Assembly: GCA_001600415.1 (NCBI GenBank)
Contig: BCJX01000002.1
Coordinates: forward strand, 2,701,553-2,765,552
DNA from: Pascua guehoae
Lineage: Eukaryota; Basidiomycota; Tremellomycetes; Trichosporonales; Trichosporonaceae
Reading direction: 5' to 3'
DNA length: 64,000 nucleotides
The position numbers and the translations under genes are program-made. The notes under the pieces were generated by a model that had not been told where the DNA came from, did not search any database, and worked only from the letters and a program-made list of their open reading frames with translations. Positions 45,096 through 57,700 of the stretch are shown here, piece by piece (within the stretch, counting starts at the first letter, position 1; the number at the start of each line of letters is the position of its first letter).

Positions 45096-46281
45096 ATGCG
45101 CACCACTCTCCTTTTCGCGGCACTTGCGCTTCCAGCGCTTGCGCAGACTCCGCCCAGCGTCGGCAGCCCCGAGTGGATGTCGGCGGCCTCGTCGGCGCTC
45201 TCGGCGTGGTCGGCCGTCAACAGTGCGCTCTCGGCGCTCTCCTATCAGCCCCAGGGTCCCACCGACTGGATCCCGCCGCCTACTCCTACGGCAGAGCAGA
45301 ACCCCCCACAGAACACCCAAGACACCCAGCCATCGCCCACGGAGCAGAACACCCAGCCAGCGGCTACCCAACAGCCCGAGGAGAACACCGACCAGAACAC
45401 GGGCCAGGCTAGCCCGACGCCCACCGACGACAACAACCAGCAGCCGCAGAACACAGAGCAGCCCCAGAACACGGAGCAGCCCGACAACACCGAGACTGCT
45501 GCGCCCGACAACACGGAAGCTCCCGACAACACTGGTGAGTGGGCACGAGCCCCAGCACGGCAACACTGACGACGCTGTCGCGCCGGCTCCCCCCATCATT
45601 CTTCCCACCGCTGACGCCACCGTCTCGCCCGACACCACTGCCACTGGAAATGCTCTTTCCGTCGATGACGCTATGACGCCCGCCAACACGAACGCCCCCG
45701 ACACCGCTACTCCGTCACCGGGAACGCCTTCACCTTCGCCGGACACGCCCGCTCCCTCACCGGCCACACCCTCTCCCCCCATCGCAACCCTCGCGACCGT
45801 GCCGGCAGAAACTGCCACTGCCGACACCAACGAAACCGCATCTCCTGACACCAACGAAACTGCCGCTCCTGCCCCCACCGAAACTGTCTCCCCCGATGCC
45901 ACTGAAACCGCCGCTCCTGATGCGACTGCCTCTCCTGATACGACCGCCGCACCCGATGCAACCGAAACAGCCACCGACGCCACCGCCGCCCCGGACGCAA
46001 CCACCACAGACGGAGCCACCACCACGGCGCCGGCCCCCGACGCCACCGCCCCCGTGAACACAACCGCGCCAGTCCTCACTCCCAACGGGACCTCGATCGT
46101 GCCCATGCCCACGACCCCGAACGGGACTCTCATCACCTCCCCCCTGCCAACGACCCCGACCACGAGCCCAGCGACCGTGAGCCCCAGCCCCACGACCCAG
46201 GAGCCCGCCGGCGCATCGCGTGCCGGAGTCTCTGTTGGGGCAATGGCAGTGCTCGTACTTGCGGGATTCAGCTTGCTGTAG
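45096..46281 (+). CDS. Thr/Pro/Ala-rich GPI-type cell-surface protein, frame break inside
   Basis: The N-terminal signal peptide is MRTTLLFAALALPALAQT. A short ordered part follows (SPEWMSAASSALSAWSAVNS), then a Gln/Asn/Pro/Thr repeat region (QPQNTEQPQNTEQPDNTE) and a long Thr/Ala/Pro/Asp mucin-like region with several N-x-T sites. The C-terminus EPAGASRAGVSVGAMAVLVL fits a GPI-anchor signal. It is probably an O-mannosylated wall or membrane mannoprotein. The frame changes around 45535-45556: a GTGAGT donor is present at 45535, but the nearest AGs give introns of only 15 or 21 nt and the wrong phase. Joining to the AG at 45808 restores phase but removes 274 nt of coding-like sequence. An indel is also possible. 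Confidence 0.7.
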
Positions 46282-47908
46282 AGGACCCTTTGACGACTCG
46301 TCACCTCGCAAAAGGCAGTAGGTGCCACACGACATGTGCCCTCCCTTCCATTCTCACTCACGCCCCAGGCCCCACTCTCGGGTTAGGTTATGGACAAGAC
46401 TTTATAATACGAGCAGAATGACAGATATGCATCGAGGACATTGCCTGCTCGCTTGCCTCAGTTGTCTATACACCATCCAGTCCATCGCTCCTCATGATTA
46501 TGCGCTGCGCTTCCCTTTGCAATGACTCGGCCTGTGGCTTATCCACAACCATTCAACCGGACAAATGACCTGTAGCATTAGCTAATCATGGCTGAAGATG
46601 ACGCCAAGAAAGCGATGCCAAATATACGCCGTCGGGCTTGGCGACATTCGCAGTTGATGCCATCGCTTCGGCAGCTGCTTCCAGGCCTCACACACGACCC
46701 AGGCACAACCGATCTCGTAGATCAGATCACCCGATCGCCGCATGGCTTGAAGCGGATGCAATAACGAGCGCAAGGAGGGACGCGATGGAGGGGGCACTTG
46801 TGTATGTTCCGTCCTCCTTTGTCCGAGCTGATCCCAACGGCATTCCCAATGCTGCCGAAGTGTGGTGAGTGGTGCACATAGTGCCCTTGTATGGCGCAAT
46901 ATCATTGACATCCAGCCAACCCTGCGACTGTCTACAATACTTGACGCACTCACTGAGCGCCGCCGGCCGCATCTGACTGGCTCGTCTCTCCAATTTCAGC
47001 ACTCACACACTCGCATCTCTCTCCCACACATGCCAAACCTGCATGACGCCATGCCGCTCAAGCCACTGGGCGGGCACTTGGTGGAGGTCTGCTCAGTGCG
47101 CGGGCAATGCGCGGGCAACATTTCTCATGTTGATAAACCCGACGTTGTATGCGCTGGTCCTGCGGTAAGGGCGCCGCGGCAACTGCGATGCACGGCTCCG
47201 ATGATGGTGTGCTTGCGTGCTTTCTCCCCTTGTGCTTGACAATGTAGGTGCTATATGGGGCCTGCAGCAGGGCTTGCCCTGAGGCGTCGATTGCCAGTGC
47301 TGTGTGCCGTGTTTCGGCAACTGAATCACGTATGCACTGCAGCACTGAGGGTAGCCCGAAGTCATCTACGCCGACTGCAGGGTGCTCATCTAATCGTGCG
47401 CGCACGGCACAGGGTAGTGATGGCAGCCACCTGCCAGCTACCAATGTGGTCACATTCATTTCGTCGGCCAACGCTCAACGACAGCAACCAAATTCAAAAC
47501 CGCAAGCGAGCAGAAAAGGGCCTGGGGTGGGCGCGGTGGCGCACATGTGCAGCCATGGCGTATCGCGCAGGGCACGCGATATCTCAGATGGAGCTCCATA
47601 TGATAGGGCGTAATCTCCGTCTCCACCACTGACCACTGGCCGCCTCGCCAAATGACTGAGATTTCAGAGGGCGAGGAAAAAAAAAGAAAAAAAAAAAACG
47701 CTCGCTTTGCACCCAGTTCTGTATCCAGCACGCGAGGGCCGCTCAAGCCCTCTTATATGCAGAGTACGCACAGCTTTGTTGCCTTACTTTTGTGCCATCA
47801 TCTTTCAGCTCTGCTCGTCGACGTCGCACTTGTCGTGCTTCTTGACCCACAACACTCACTTTCCACACTCGCTAGGCACTGCCACTCGCCACTCTCTTTC
47901 AACCCACC
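46282..47908. other. Intergenic region
   Basis: About 1.6 kb upstream of the amino acid permease, with an A-rich tract (47677-47699). Small open frames at 46588-46764 and 46638-46868 were considered and not accepted. No RNA gene seen. Confidence 0.5.
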
Positions 47909-49928
47909 ATGGTGCGTGCCCGATCGGGAGGCTTGGCAGCTTGGCAATGTCCTCCACATGCGCGCAGGACATCGACAATAGTCTACCGCGGCCAACAACG
48001 CACAACCAACCCCGCTGACACTTCCCAGTCCACAGAAAAGGTGGCCGCCCACCCGGACAACACCGACGTCGAAAAGGGCTACATACATGAACGCAAAGCC
48101 TCGCTCGCACGCACAATCTCCCCCACCCTCGACCTCCGCGGTCGCGTCGCTGGCGTGAATCCCGACACTGAAGACGAAGACGTGCATTCGTCGAGCGACG
48201 TCTTCAGCCAGCTCGCCGCAAAGGAAAAGGACCACGACATCAAGTTCCGCACCCTCAGCTGGCAGCAGGCGGCGCTCCTCCTGTTTGCAGAGTATGTGTG
48301 TCTCGCCATCCTGGCGCTGCCATGGTCGTACTCGGTGCTCGGGTGGGGTACCGGCTTGACTGTCCACATTGTGACGGGTGCCATTACATGGTGTGAGTGT
48401 GCGGTCAGGAAGAGTGGGGGCATTGAGCAAGGGGCGATGGTCAGACATGGCCGCTCCCACGTCTCATCTCCTACTTTGTTGGGTGTTCGACTCTCACACA
48501 CAGATACCTCATACGTTCTCTGGCAGTGGTGCATGAAGCACCCCGAGACACGCGACATTTGCGACATTGCCGCCAAGCTCTTCCCATTCTGCCCCCGCTT
48601 TGCATATGAGGCTACCTCGGTCATGCTCCTGCTCAACAACATTTTCATTATCGGTTTCCACATCTTCACTGGCGCAAGGAGTGAGTACCTCACCGAACTG
48701 GACCATCGGCAGGCTGGTGGCGCGAGTGATCGGCCTTGCGGTGCCCTGGTTCGCCCACTGCTTGCGATAGATACTGACGATTCAGTCTTCAACACGCTCA
48801 CGGACGACAAGTGGTGTACGGTGGGATGGCAGGGAGTTTCCACCATCATTGGCAGTGAGTGTTGAGCCAAAAGCTCTGGGACAGGGGCATCTCGATACCG
48901 GGTATCAGCTTGAATCATGTCTGCCATTTGGCTCTCCCCCAATAAAGACAACTCACATCCACAGTCGTCGTCTCGCTGCCCCGCACCCTCAAACACGTCT
49001 CGGCAATGTCCGTGTTTTCTGCCGGCACATGGCTCGTCGGTATCCTTCTCGCCCTCATTTACCTGGGTATCCAGGCGCACCCCTCTGTCGGCTATGGCGG
49101 CCCATACCCCGAACTGGGCCCTGTGACTACTTATGCGGCATTCCCCAACCCCGACCTCACTTTTGTGAACGGCTTCAATGCTGTGATGAAGTAAGCCAAA
49201 CCTCGAGGCCTGCGCCTTCCGTTTAGGGGTGGCACTAACACCCCAGCATCACTTTCCTCTGGATCGGCCAAATCCTGTACCCCTCGTTCATTGCCGAGAT
49301 GCGCGACCCGCGCGACTTCCCCAAGGCGCTCGCGGCTCTCACGGGTCTCGAGTCGGTACTCTTCCTCGTTGTCGCGGTCGTGGGCTACTACTACCTGGGA
49401 CAGTACGCCGAGGCGCCTCTGATCGGCTCTCTCGAAAAGCCATGGATGCGCAAGAGCAGCTTTGCATTCGCCCTCGTCCCCACCTTTATCATTGGCACCA
49501 TCTACTCCAACGTGTCGTGCAAGTACGTCTTCCAGCGCCTGCTCGGCGGCTCCAAGCACACGCACCACCAGCACTCGAACACGTGGTTTGGGTGGGGCGT
49601 GTGGACGCTCATCACCGTCGCCGTCTGGGTCATTGGATTTATCCTCGGCAACGTCATCCCGTCCATGGGTGACTTCCTCTCCATCATGGCTGCGGCGTTC
49701 GACTCGTTCTTTGGCTTCATCTTTTGGGCAATGGCCTACTATTATCTCAACAAGGACAAGCTCTTCAAGGGGCCCGTGAATATCCTCCTCACACTGTTGA
49801 ACGTCGTCATCTTTGGATTCGGCCTCTTCATGCTTGGTCCCGGGTTGTATACCTCGATCGAGGCTATCATCCTCGACTATGCTGGGCCGGTCCGCGCCGC
49901 GTTCAGCTGTGCCTCCAATGGGCTCTGA
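47909..49928 (+). CDS. Neutral amino acid permease (AAAP family, Mtr type)
   Basis: Preferred exons are 47909-47911 (ATG only), 48029-48392, 48504-48680, 48786-48854, 48965-49190 and 49247-49928, for 506 residues. The first intron (117 nt, GTGCGT...CTTCCCAG) is a multiple of three, so keeping it would simply add 39 Arg-rich residues. The spliced N-terminus MSTEKVAAHPDNTDVEKG looks more natural. A cytosolic N-terminal region ends DIKFRTLSWQQAALLLFAEY, the hallmark start of fungal Mtr-type neutral amino acid transporters. About ten or eleven membrane helices follow (for example SVLFLVVAVVGYYYLGQYAE, WVIGFILGNVIPSMGDFLS). It should bring neutral or aromatic amino acids in with protons at the plasma membrane; a vacuolar location is possible. 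All later junction phases match. Confidence 0.87.
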
Positions 49929-50217
49929 GGAGGAGTAGGCTCCGGGAAAAGGGTATGCTCTGGTGGTATCCCATATGTTCTGTAATGTTTCTAGACTATG
50001 CACAAGCTAATATGCGCGACGTTAGCTGCAGCTCTGAAGAAAATGGGGGCAACTCGAACTGATGGTCTGCCACGCGTTGCGGGTGCCACATTCCCTGACT
50101 CCAGTCGTGCCTGGCGAGCACCTCTGCGCTCTTGGTGGAGGTCCTCCACCGCGTCGAAAAATCAATCTCAGCCATCACCTTGCATCCCAACCATCTCTCC
50201 TCTCGAACCCATCCGCA

Positions 50218-51793
50218 ATGGAAGGTAGGCACACGGAACCACTCACCCCCGAATGGCCCGAGCTCGCTAACGGCAGCCTCCTCACTCGCGCAAGTAGACA
50301 CCGAGTACTCTGCCGACAGCATCGAGTTCTGCCCGCGGGCAGGCCACGAGCGGGTATTCGTCTGTGGGACATACCAGCTGCTGGACGCGGAGGGCGAGCT
50401 GCGCGAGGCACCCGCGAGTGGTGCGGAGGCTGCAGCGGCCGAGCTTGAGGCTGTGCAGGCTCGTGAGCGGGAGAAGGGGCAGGGGGGAAGTGGGAGCAGA
50501 AGAGAGGGAGGTGGGGTCGAGGGGACAGATGAAGATGAGGAAGATGACGAGGACGAAGACGAAGACGAAGACGAAGACGAAGACGAAAAGCCCACAGCAG
50601 AGGCACCGCGCGTGGGTCGTCTCTACCTCTTCTCGCTTGACGGCGCGACGCCAGTCGAGACCCAACGTATCGACACGGCAGCCATCCTCGATGCCAAGTG
50701 GTACGTCACCCGAGCGAGACTCGATACGAGCAACCAGTGACTGACGCTGACGCTACCCAGGTCGCGCAACGACGACGCCGAGCCCGAACTCGCAGTCGCC
50801 GATGCAAAGGGGGGTGTCACTTTCTTCTCCCTCTCCTCCGACCCGCAACCCACACTTGTCGAGAAGCAGCGACTCGAAGTCGCCGACGAATCGACACTCG
50901 TCCTCTCGCTCGATTATGCGCCCACACCCGAACGCCGCGGAGAGGTGATTGCCTCGCTCTCGTCCGGGGAGCTTGCGCACCTCGTCCCCTCCGAAACCGG
51001 GATGGAGGTCATGGAGACCTGGGCAGCGCACGACTTTGAGCCGTGGATCACTGCGTGGGACGGCGTGGATGCCAACACGGTCTGGTCGGGCGGGGACGAC
51101 TGCAAGCTCAAGCGGTGGGATGTGCGGATGCCCGAGATGCCCACGTTTGTTAATCGGCGGTAAGTGGGCTGACTGGGACGGGGTGGGGTGGATGTTGCTT
51201 GCGATCTGTCGGGGAACAATGGTGCTGGGCAGGTGGCATGATGTGGCCTATGCCTGCACAGTTCCATCCGCGACCACGCCTTAGGGTTTCGCGGCGACCG
51301 ACGTGCAAGACTGCTCCATCTGTTACAACGCTCCGTTTGTCCTCTGTCTCGACCTCTCAGGGCACTAATACCCAGGTTTGACGCCGGCGTGACCACCATC
51401 GCACCATCCCCACACACGCCCCACCTCCTCGCCGTGGGCTCATACGACGCCCACCTGCGTATCTTCGACGCCCGCGCCCCAGCAAAGCCCCTCCTCGAGC
51501 TTGAGCTTCCAGGCGGCATCTGGCGGACACGGTGGCATCCTTCTCCTGTACGCAGCGGCGACATTCTCAATGCGTGCATGCAGGGCGGGTTTGCCGTCGT
51601 GCGGCTCGGGCAAGACGAGGCCCGTGGCCAAGGTGACGGAGCCGACTTTACCCAGGCTGTCATCGTCAAAACGTTCCCAGGCGTGCTGGGGTACGGCGCC
51701 GACTGGTCGCGAGTCCCCGGCGAGGACAGCGGGGAGAGCATCGTCGCAACGTGCTCGTTCTACGACCACGTCATGCATGTCTGGCGTGCGTAG
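50218..51793 (+). CDS. DPH7: Diphthine methyltransferase DPH7 (WD40 protein)
   Basis: The exons are 50218-50224 (7 nt), 50295-50700, 50761-51159 and 51376-51793, for 409 residues. WD-repeat landmarks of the family are HDFEPWITAWDGVDANTVWS then GGDDCKLKRWDVR, NRRFDAGVTTI, LLAVGSYDAHLRIFDAR, GGIWRTRWHP and the diagnostic tail CSFYDHVMHVWRA. Dph7 removes the methyl ester of diphthine on elongation factor 2, a late step of diphthamide synthesis. A perfect GAAGAC repeat (about 50545-50587) encodes an Asp/Glu run inserted after the first blade. The first exon encodes only MetGlu and one base. It is cytosolic. Confidence 0.92.
50545..50587 (+). repeat. (GAAGAC)n hexanucleotide repeat in DPH7
   Basis: About seven GAAGAC/GACGAA units encode alternating Glu-Asp in a presumed surface loop. 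Likely length-variable between strains. Confidence 0.9.
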
Positions 51794-52532
51794 GTGTATA
51801 CTGTGAACACGGGGAGATCGTATGAATGACCGGGGGACTGCTGGGCGCGTCTGGGCGCCAGATTCTATCCCGCTCGGTTGGCAATAATGGCGTGGCCTTC
51901 CAGTCTGCTAGTTGTCCTCAGGTGCAGGTGCGGAGCTGAGAAGTTTGTGTGCTTGATGACACCAGGGCAAGTTCGAGTCCGTGTTCGAGTCCGTATTCGA
52001 GCCCGTGTTCGAGCCCGTGTTGCTCTCGCCGCCGTGGCTACGCATCTTCTTGGCGTGCTTGCGACTTGGTCAACTAGGTATTGCTAGAGTTGTATCGATA
52101 CGATGACGGGAGCAGTCACGTGATGGTGAGGAACAAAACTCTAATGACGTGGATGTCGATTGTGGGGTAGGCCGTGGGACCCCACGGGGTAGATGTCCGG
52201 GCGACGTCCGGGCGTCGGCAGAACAGCAGATGGGATGGGTCTCAAAGACAGCAACGGTGGCGAGCAGAGCTCAAACGATAGCAGGGAGAGAGAGAAGATG
52301 CATGAGACCCATTACTGGTCTGTGCTGTAATAAACCTGCATGATTGGGTGGATAGGTGGAGACACTGTAACGGCTAGAGGATCTAGCGCTCGATGCGATG
52401 AATGCTGTGTCGTACGACAAGAATCCTGTTGCAGCAACTTGGGGCTCAGACGCGTACATATTCATTCGTTTCCTGCATCGCTCCATCACCCATAACAACC
52501 TTCGCCACCAACCCCATGTCTCTTGCATCGAC
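51794..52532. other. Intergenic region with 12-nt tandem repeat
   Basis: About 740 nt between DPH7 and the F-box gene, holding a four-copy 12-nt repeat at 51971-52018. No gene seen. Confidence 0.55.
51971..52018. repeat. 12-nt tandem repeat, four copies
   Basis: Four copies of GTTCGAGTCCGT with one or two changes. The GTTCGA-core is only superficially like a tRNA T-loop. No cloverleaf surrounds it. Confidence 0.9.
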
Positions 52533-54359
52533 ATGATGACGTCCCTCCTTGATCTACCCGACGAAGTCATACTCGAGATCGCCGAATGGCTCGACCTTCG
52601 ACCAGGTGTGCCGCTTCCCGAGATGCTCTCCAGACTCGTTCCGACTCCGATGGAACCAGCAGTGGACGGGCCCGTATCAGCCGCACCCGACCCCAATGGC
52701 ATGAAGTACTCGGCCTACTGGGACGGTCCCCATGCCACTGGGTCGTACCCCCTGCGTTCAACGTGCCGGCGGCTCCGGACACTTGTCCCGCTCCACCGTG
52801 TCGAGCACAGGCTTCCAGTGGACTACACACTGGGGGACCTTGTGAAACTCACCAACCTAAGTGAGCGCAGTCGGGCTGCGACCAGGTGAGCACGAGTACC
52901 ACTACCATGGTGGGCTTTGTATGAGTTTTGATGTTCATCTTCCGTAGACGGTTCACTGTCGAGTATCGTGGCATCACTCTCTCCCCACCACCCCTCGGCA
53001 GGACGGTATTCACGCTCCTCGACGCGTTCCGGGGCCTCGAGTATCTAGACGTCGCGGGCGTATCAAACTGCTGCTGGGTGTGTGACGCGCGCCACTTGGA
53101 TTGTGACGCGGCGCGAGTCTTGGACGCGGTCAAGAAGTCTCGTCTCAAGGTTGTCAAGCTCACCGTCAAGGAGGGCTGTGGCACGTGCACCAATTCACAG
53201 CATGCACAGACTCAGCCCGGGCGAGACACGATGCCACGTCTATCGCCATTCTTCTTCCTTGCGGCCCCCCACCTCGAAGCACTGCTGGTCGACTACTGCC
53301 ATCACGATGATGAGGACACGATGACGCCATGGAATGTGCTCATCCAGCACACACCGGGCGTCCTGTCCAACTTGAAGACGTTGCAATGCTTCTACTACTG
53401 GTCCCCGGATGATGCCATTGCCAACATTTGCCGCACCGTCCCTTACTTCTGCCCCCGGCTCCGTCACCTATCCGTCATTCGCGCACATTACCTTGGCGAC
53501 AACACACTACTTTCCCATGTGCCCCTCTGCGCCCTCTTCACGTCCTTGTCGTCGAGCGAGCCATGCTTCCCCGACGGATATTGCAGAGGTTTTACGCCAG
53601 TGAGTTGTTGCTGGCTTGTTGGGTAAAATGGGAACCGATCCCCAGGATGCTTGTTTGCCTAGTTTTGGTCGATAAGCTAACCCCTCCCTCCCTCCCCAGT
53701 CGCGTATCGGGCACCATCTATCCGCATTCCGCCAGCTGGTGCAGTTTACGCTCAACCTGTGCATACACGTTCACGTCCTCGGCCGCGGTCTATGGAACCC
53801 CTTGGAACTCTTCGACGACGTGCACGCAGAGGCCCTATCCGACGATGAGGTCCAGAGGGCGCTACGGGCCACCGACATTCAGACAGCCATTGCCACGCAC
53901 GCCCCCGACAAGCATCGTGAATGGCTTTCTTCAGTCAACGCCGCACTCCTCGGCCCCAGCGTGCGGGCCGTCCTCAAAAGTGCAAAGATGATATCGGCAT
54001 CGTGTCCGTCTCTGCGCCGCGGCAACTTGTTCATCAAACGCAACCCTCTCTATGATGACGAACCAGAATATTTCTCATACAAGTTTGACGTCGACAACCC
54101 TTATATCGAATGCCACTTCACCGTCGGCGACCAACCGGGCACGATTGCGTCTCTGACCACGTCCAGCTGGCCAGGCTACAGTGGCAAATACGATCTGCTC
54201 CAGTTCCTCGGCACCGCCCCACCAACACCAACATTCGACTGGGAGTTGCAAGACTTCCTCATCGAGTTGGCAGGGGGGCCTCCGCCAAAGAAGAGTTGGC
54301 GGCGTAGCTTGTTTGGACTGAAGGGGCGAAAGACCGGGGCTTCGGGTAGCTTGTTTTGA
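52533..54359 (+). CDS. F-box-like protein, otherwise unknown
   Basis: Three exons, 52533-52885, 52948-53599 and 53700-54359, for 554 residues with matching phases (2 and 0). The N-terminus MTSLLDLPDEVILEIAEWLD is a clear F-box start (LPDE-ILxxI). The rest has Leu-rich segments spaced like degenerate leucine-rich repeats (RGLEYLDVAG, RLRHLSVIRAHYLG, QLVQFTLNLC). F-box proteins bind Skp1 and present substrates to SCF ubiquitin ligases; the substrate here is unknown. Two adjacent Met codons begin the frame and the first was chosen. The first donor must be the second GTGAGC (52886), since the earlier one (52861) gives the wrong phase. Confidence 0.78.
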
Positions 54360-54721
54360 TTGTGAGGACGAGTTTAGAGAGAGGGCCAGACACTTCAGTC
54401 CTGCTCCAAAGAGCCGAATTATCTGCCCTGCAGTGAAGGGTTGAGGAGGAGAGGGGGCGAGGTGATGCGGTCTCTCCTTGATCGTCGTCCTGATCATGGT
54501 CATACATGTGCTGTAGATGCAACAGTTGATAGGTAGAGGTGGGACTTTGTGCACGTTTCAGTTACCTGCCACTCTGCGCCTTGGTCGGTAGCTCCTCAGG
54601 TTCTGCAGACCTGTCGGGCAAAAATGGCACATTGGCCACCATCTCATGCGTGGTAGATGGTACAGGCCGTACAGGCCTTGGCCTCGAGATACATACGCGC
54701 CCCGGTCCCCACCGGCGGTTA
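54360..54721. other. Convergent intergenic region
   Basis: 3' flanks of the F-box and DNA ligase genes. Nothing else recognised. Confidence 0.6.
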
Positions 54722-57700
54722 CTATTCGCTCTCGCCGTCCTCGCCCATGCCATCATCATCACCGACCATCTCAGCGCCATTACCCTCATCGCCCTCACCT
54801 CCCCCTCCCTCATCGTCCGATACACGCGGGACAAGAGGTAGGGCACGGTCGGGCGGCCGCGCCATCTGGCGGCGGTACATGTCGGCAAACTCCTCGGCGG
54901 TCGTGGCATCGTCCACGCCCTTGTCATCACGCACGCGGATGAAGCGCGGGAAGCGGAGCGACAGGCCGCGCTCGCCGCCGATGTACGTCGCGGCGGCGGG
55001 ATAGACGGGTGAGAGGGTAATGCTGTGTGTTAGCGGCACGGGTATTTGGTACTGTACGTAGCAGCTGCGGAGGCCGGGGATACAGGATACAGTTACAGTG
55101 AGCCGAAAACGAGGGCAGAAGGCAAGCACGGGATGCAAGCTTTGTGGGGCAACTTATTGATCGCAGTTCACCTGCCAGCTTCCCACTCGCAGATAAATAC
55201 TCGGCTCGATCACTTGTACTCACTCTGCACCACGGATTTCCCACACCTCAGTTGGCGCAAACCAAAAGTCGGGCACAAGACCGCCCGTCTCGACGTATCC
55301 TAGTGGCGCGGTCGGGTTGCACACGTCCGGCTTGCCCTCTGGCGGGTACCTGACGAGGAGGTCCTTGTAGAATGCATCCGTGAAGCCAGAGATGCCTGCT
55401 GTGTGAGCAGGAAGGTCGCAGGGAGTAGTGCACCAGCGTGACGTGCCGGGTGGTTGATAATGGGCGCTGTATGTGCACACCCTTGGCACCCTCACAGCCA
55501 GCGCCAATGGTACAGAGTGCAGGCCGGGGCCAGCAATGGCAAGAGCAATTACACCCCAGGCCGTCGCCGCGTTGACAACAACACTATACAACGTGCACGG
55601 CAGGAATCATAAACACCGCAGTTGTCGCACTCACACTTGCACACTGCCTCGAGGGCGCCACTCTCTGGGTTTCGCGCGGCGAGGAGGATCGGGGACCACC
55701 AACCGGCCTTGCGCCCCAGTCCCCACCAGGCTCCGACGGGGACGAGGTCGAGCGAGTCGCCCAGGCCCTCGAGATAGTCTGATGTCAGTGGTCAAAGTCT
55801 GCTGATGCTGGAAGGGGAAAGCGAGCAGAGAAGCATGCCAGAGATCCAAACTGGGACCTGTCACAAAACTCACCTTTCTTGACCTTGAGCCATCCTTGGG
55901 AGCGCTGGTCGGGCTCGTACGTTGCCAGGGCCGTCCTGACTCGCTCTGCGTCTGGGGAGCCTCCTCTTCCCTCGCCCGCGTCCTCCGAGTCCCCATCGTC
56001 GCCGTCTACCACTATCACCCCGTCTCCGTCACCAACGGCGACTTGCGCTCCAGACGGCGCATCGAGGAGCTTCACCATGAGCCCCTCGGCCTTCTGCTCG
56101 ACCACGTTGTCGAAGAACCGGCGCAGGTCCGCTGGTCCAGCGAGGTCAACAGAGTCGACACTCGCAATATGCGAGAAGCGCGCGCGGAGGGGGTTCGCGG
56201 GATCAGACGACGGTGCGAGGAGGGTGCGGAGGAGGTGGCGGCGGTGTGCTAGCGGCGCAGCGAGGAGGGGCTGATGTTAGCGGGCCTGGAAGATCATAGG
56301 AGCGGGTAGTATGCAAGACATGTCGAGCACGATGTAAGAGTGCTTGCTCACCTCGTCATTGAGGAGCATCAGGTCAAAGGCGCAGACCTCGACGACGACC
56401 TTGATGTCCGCCACCTGGACGTCCTTTTTGGCGCGGTTCGTGAGCTCTTGGAATGTACGATGCGTGCCCGTCTCCCTGTCGACGGCGACAATTTCAGCGT
56501 CGAGGATGATACTCGTAATCTCCTGCGTGTCCAGGAGGGCGACGAGGGCGGCCGGGGGCGGGGTGACGGTGGCGGGAAACGGTGGGCGCGCGGCGGAAGG
56601 AGCCGAGGCGAGGAGGACGGGGGCGAGTGCACAGACGTCGGGATACTTTTGAGTCATGTCCTCGAGGTGGCGCGAGAAGAGGCGCACCCACACCCTCCCC
56701 GAGTCGGTGTCGACCCATCGCCCGCCGTCATGTGTCGACTGTGGCCCATCTCGGCGTATGTGCATCTGGAGGCGCTGCCCGTCTAGTTTGGTCTCGGCGG
56801 TGAATGGTCGCTTTCCGAGGCGTGTGTATACTTCGTCGATTGAGCGGGTGATGCTTCCCAGCATGGGAGAGATGGGAATGCCGACGCTCAACGGGACGCG
56901 GGTCGCCAGGTCCTCAAGCCCGTCCTGCACACCGACCACCAAGTCGGCGTAGTTGGGGTGCCGCACAAAGACGCGACGCACGAGGCGCACGGCGGCGGTG
57001 CAGGCTGCTTCAGCCGCGTCCCGGGCGGGATCTGGCGGTTTCTTACCCTTCGTTACAGGGAGAGGGAGTACAGCGTCTAGAATCTCAGGAGGTAGTGACC
57101 GGAGTGCGGCGGCGCGGCCGAGGGCGGTGAGCAAGGTGAGGCGGACGGCACCGATCTGGTGTGAGTCATAGGTCCGGGGTCGATTAACCATCGCGTTCGG
57201 CTGTTATAGTCCCCCCACCTCAGGCCATTGTCACCATCCCAGATAAATTTCCCCTCCGCAGGCTCCAGATACTCACCCTCAAGTTGCCCACAAGCGTGCG
57301 GACGAGGTATCGCACCTCGTCGCCCCTCGCCTGCACCATGAGGCGCCGCACGACATCCCCCTTGAGTTTTGCGCTCTGCTGTCCGCGAATGTCCGCCAGG
57401 CCCACGATACGGCGATATACGTCGGCGACGACGAGCGGGGCGGGCGTGACGAGCGTACGGAGGCGTGATTTGGCAGCGTACGCTACATCGCCGGGGTCAC
57501 CATATTTTGCCCAAAGCGCCTTGAGGTCGCGGGACTGGAGACCCGAGACTTCGCGGATAGCGCGGCCGAGGACCATGGCCCCGACGCCGAGCTCGCAGGG
57601 CTCGTATGAGGGGCGGAGCGTGTTTGAGAGGAGGTACAGGGAGGGTGTGAGATCGGAGGGTGAAACAGTGAGGAGGAGGTGGAGAAAACTGGAGGTGTGG

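Noticed and set aside
45535..45555. A 15- or 21-nt intron at the frame break of the surface protein
   Set aside because: Too short for spliceosomal removal and it does not restore the downstream frame.
46588..46868. Two overlapping small open frames (58 and 76 codons) upstream of the amino acid permease
   Set aside because: Neither resembles a known protein, and they overlap each other in different frames; possible but unsupported.
51971..52018. GTTCGA-containing repeat as a tRNA gene
   Set aside because: The tandem 12-nt repeat has no acceptor stem, anticodon arm or polymerase III terminator around it.
52861..52885. First GTGAGC in the F-box gene as the donor
   Set aside because: It gives the wrong phase to exon 2; the second GTGAGC at 52886 keeps RRFTVEYRGIT in frame.
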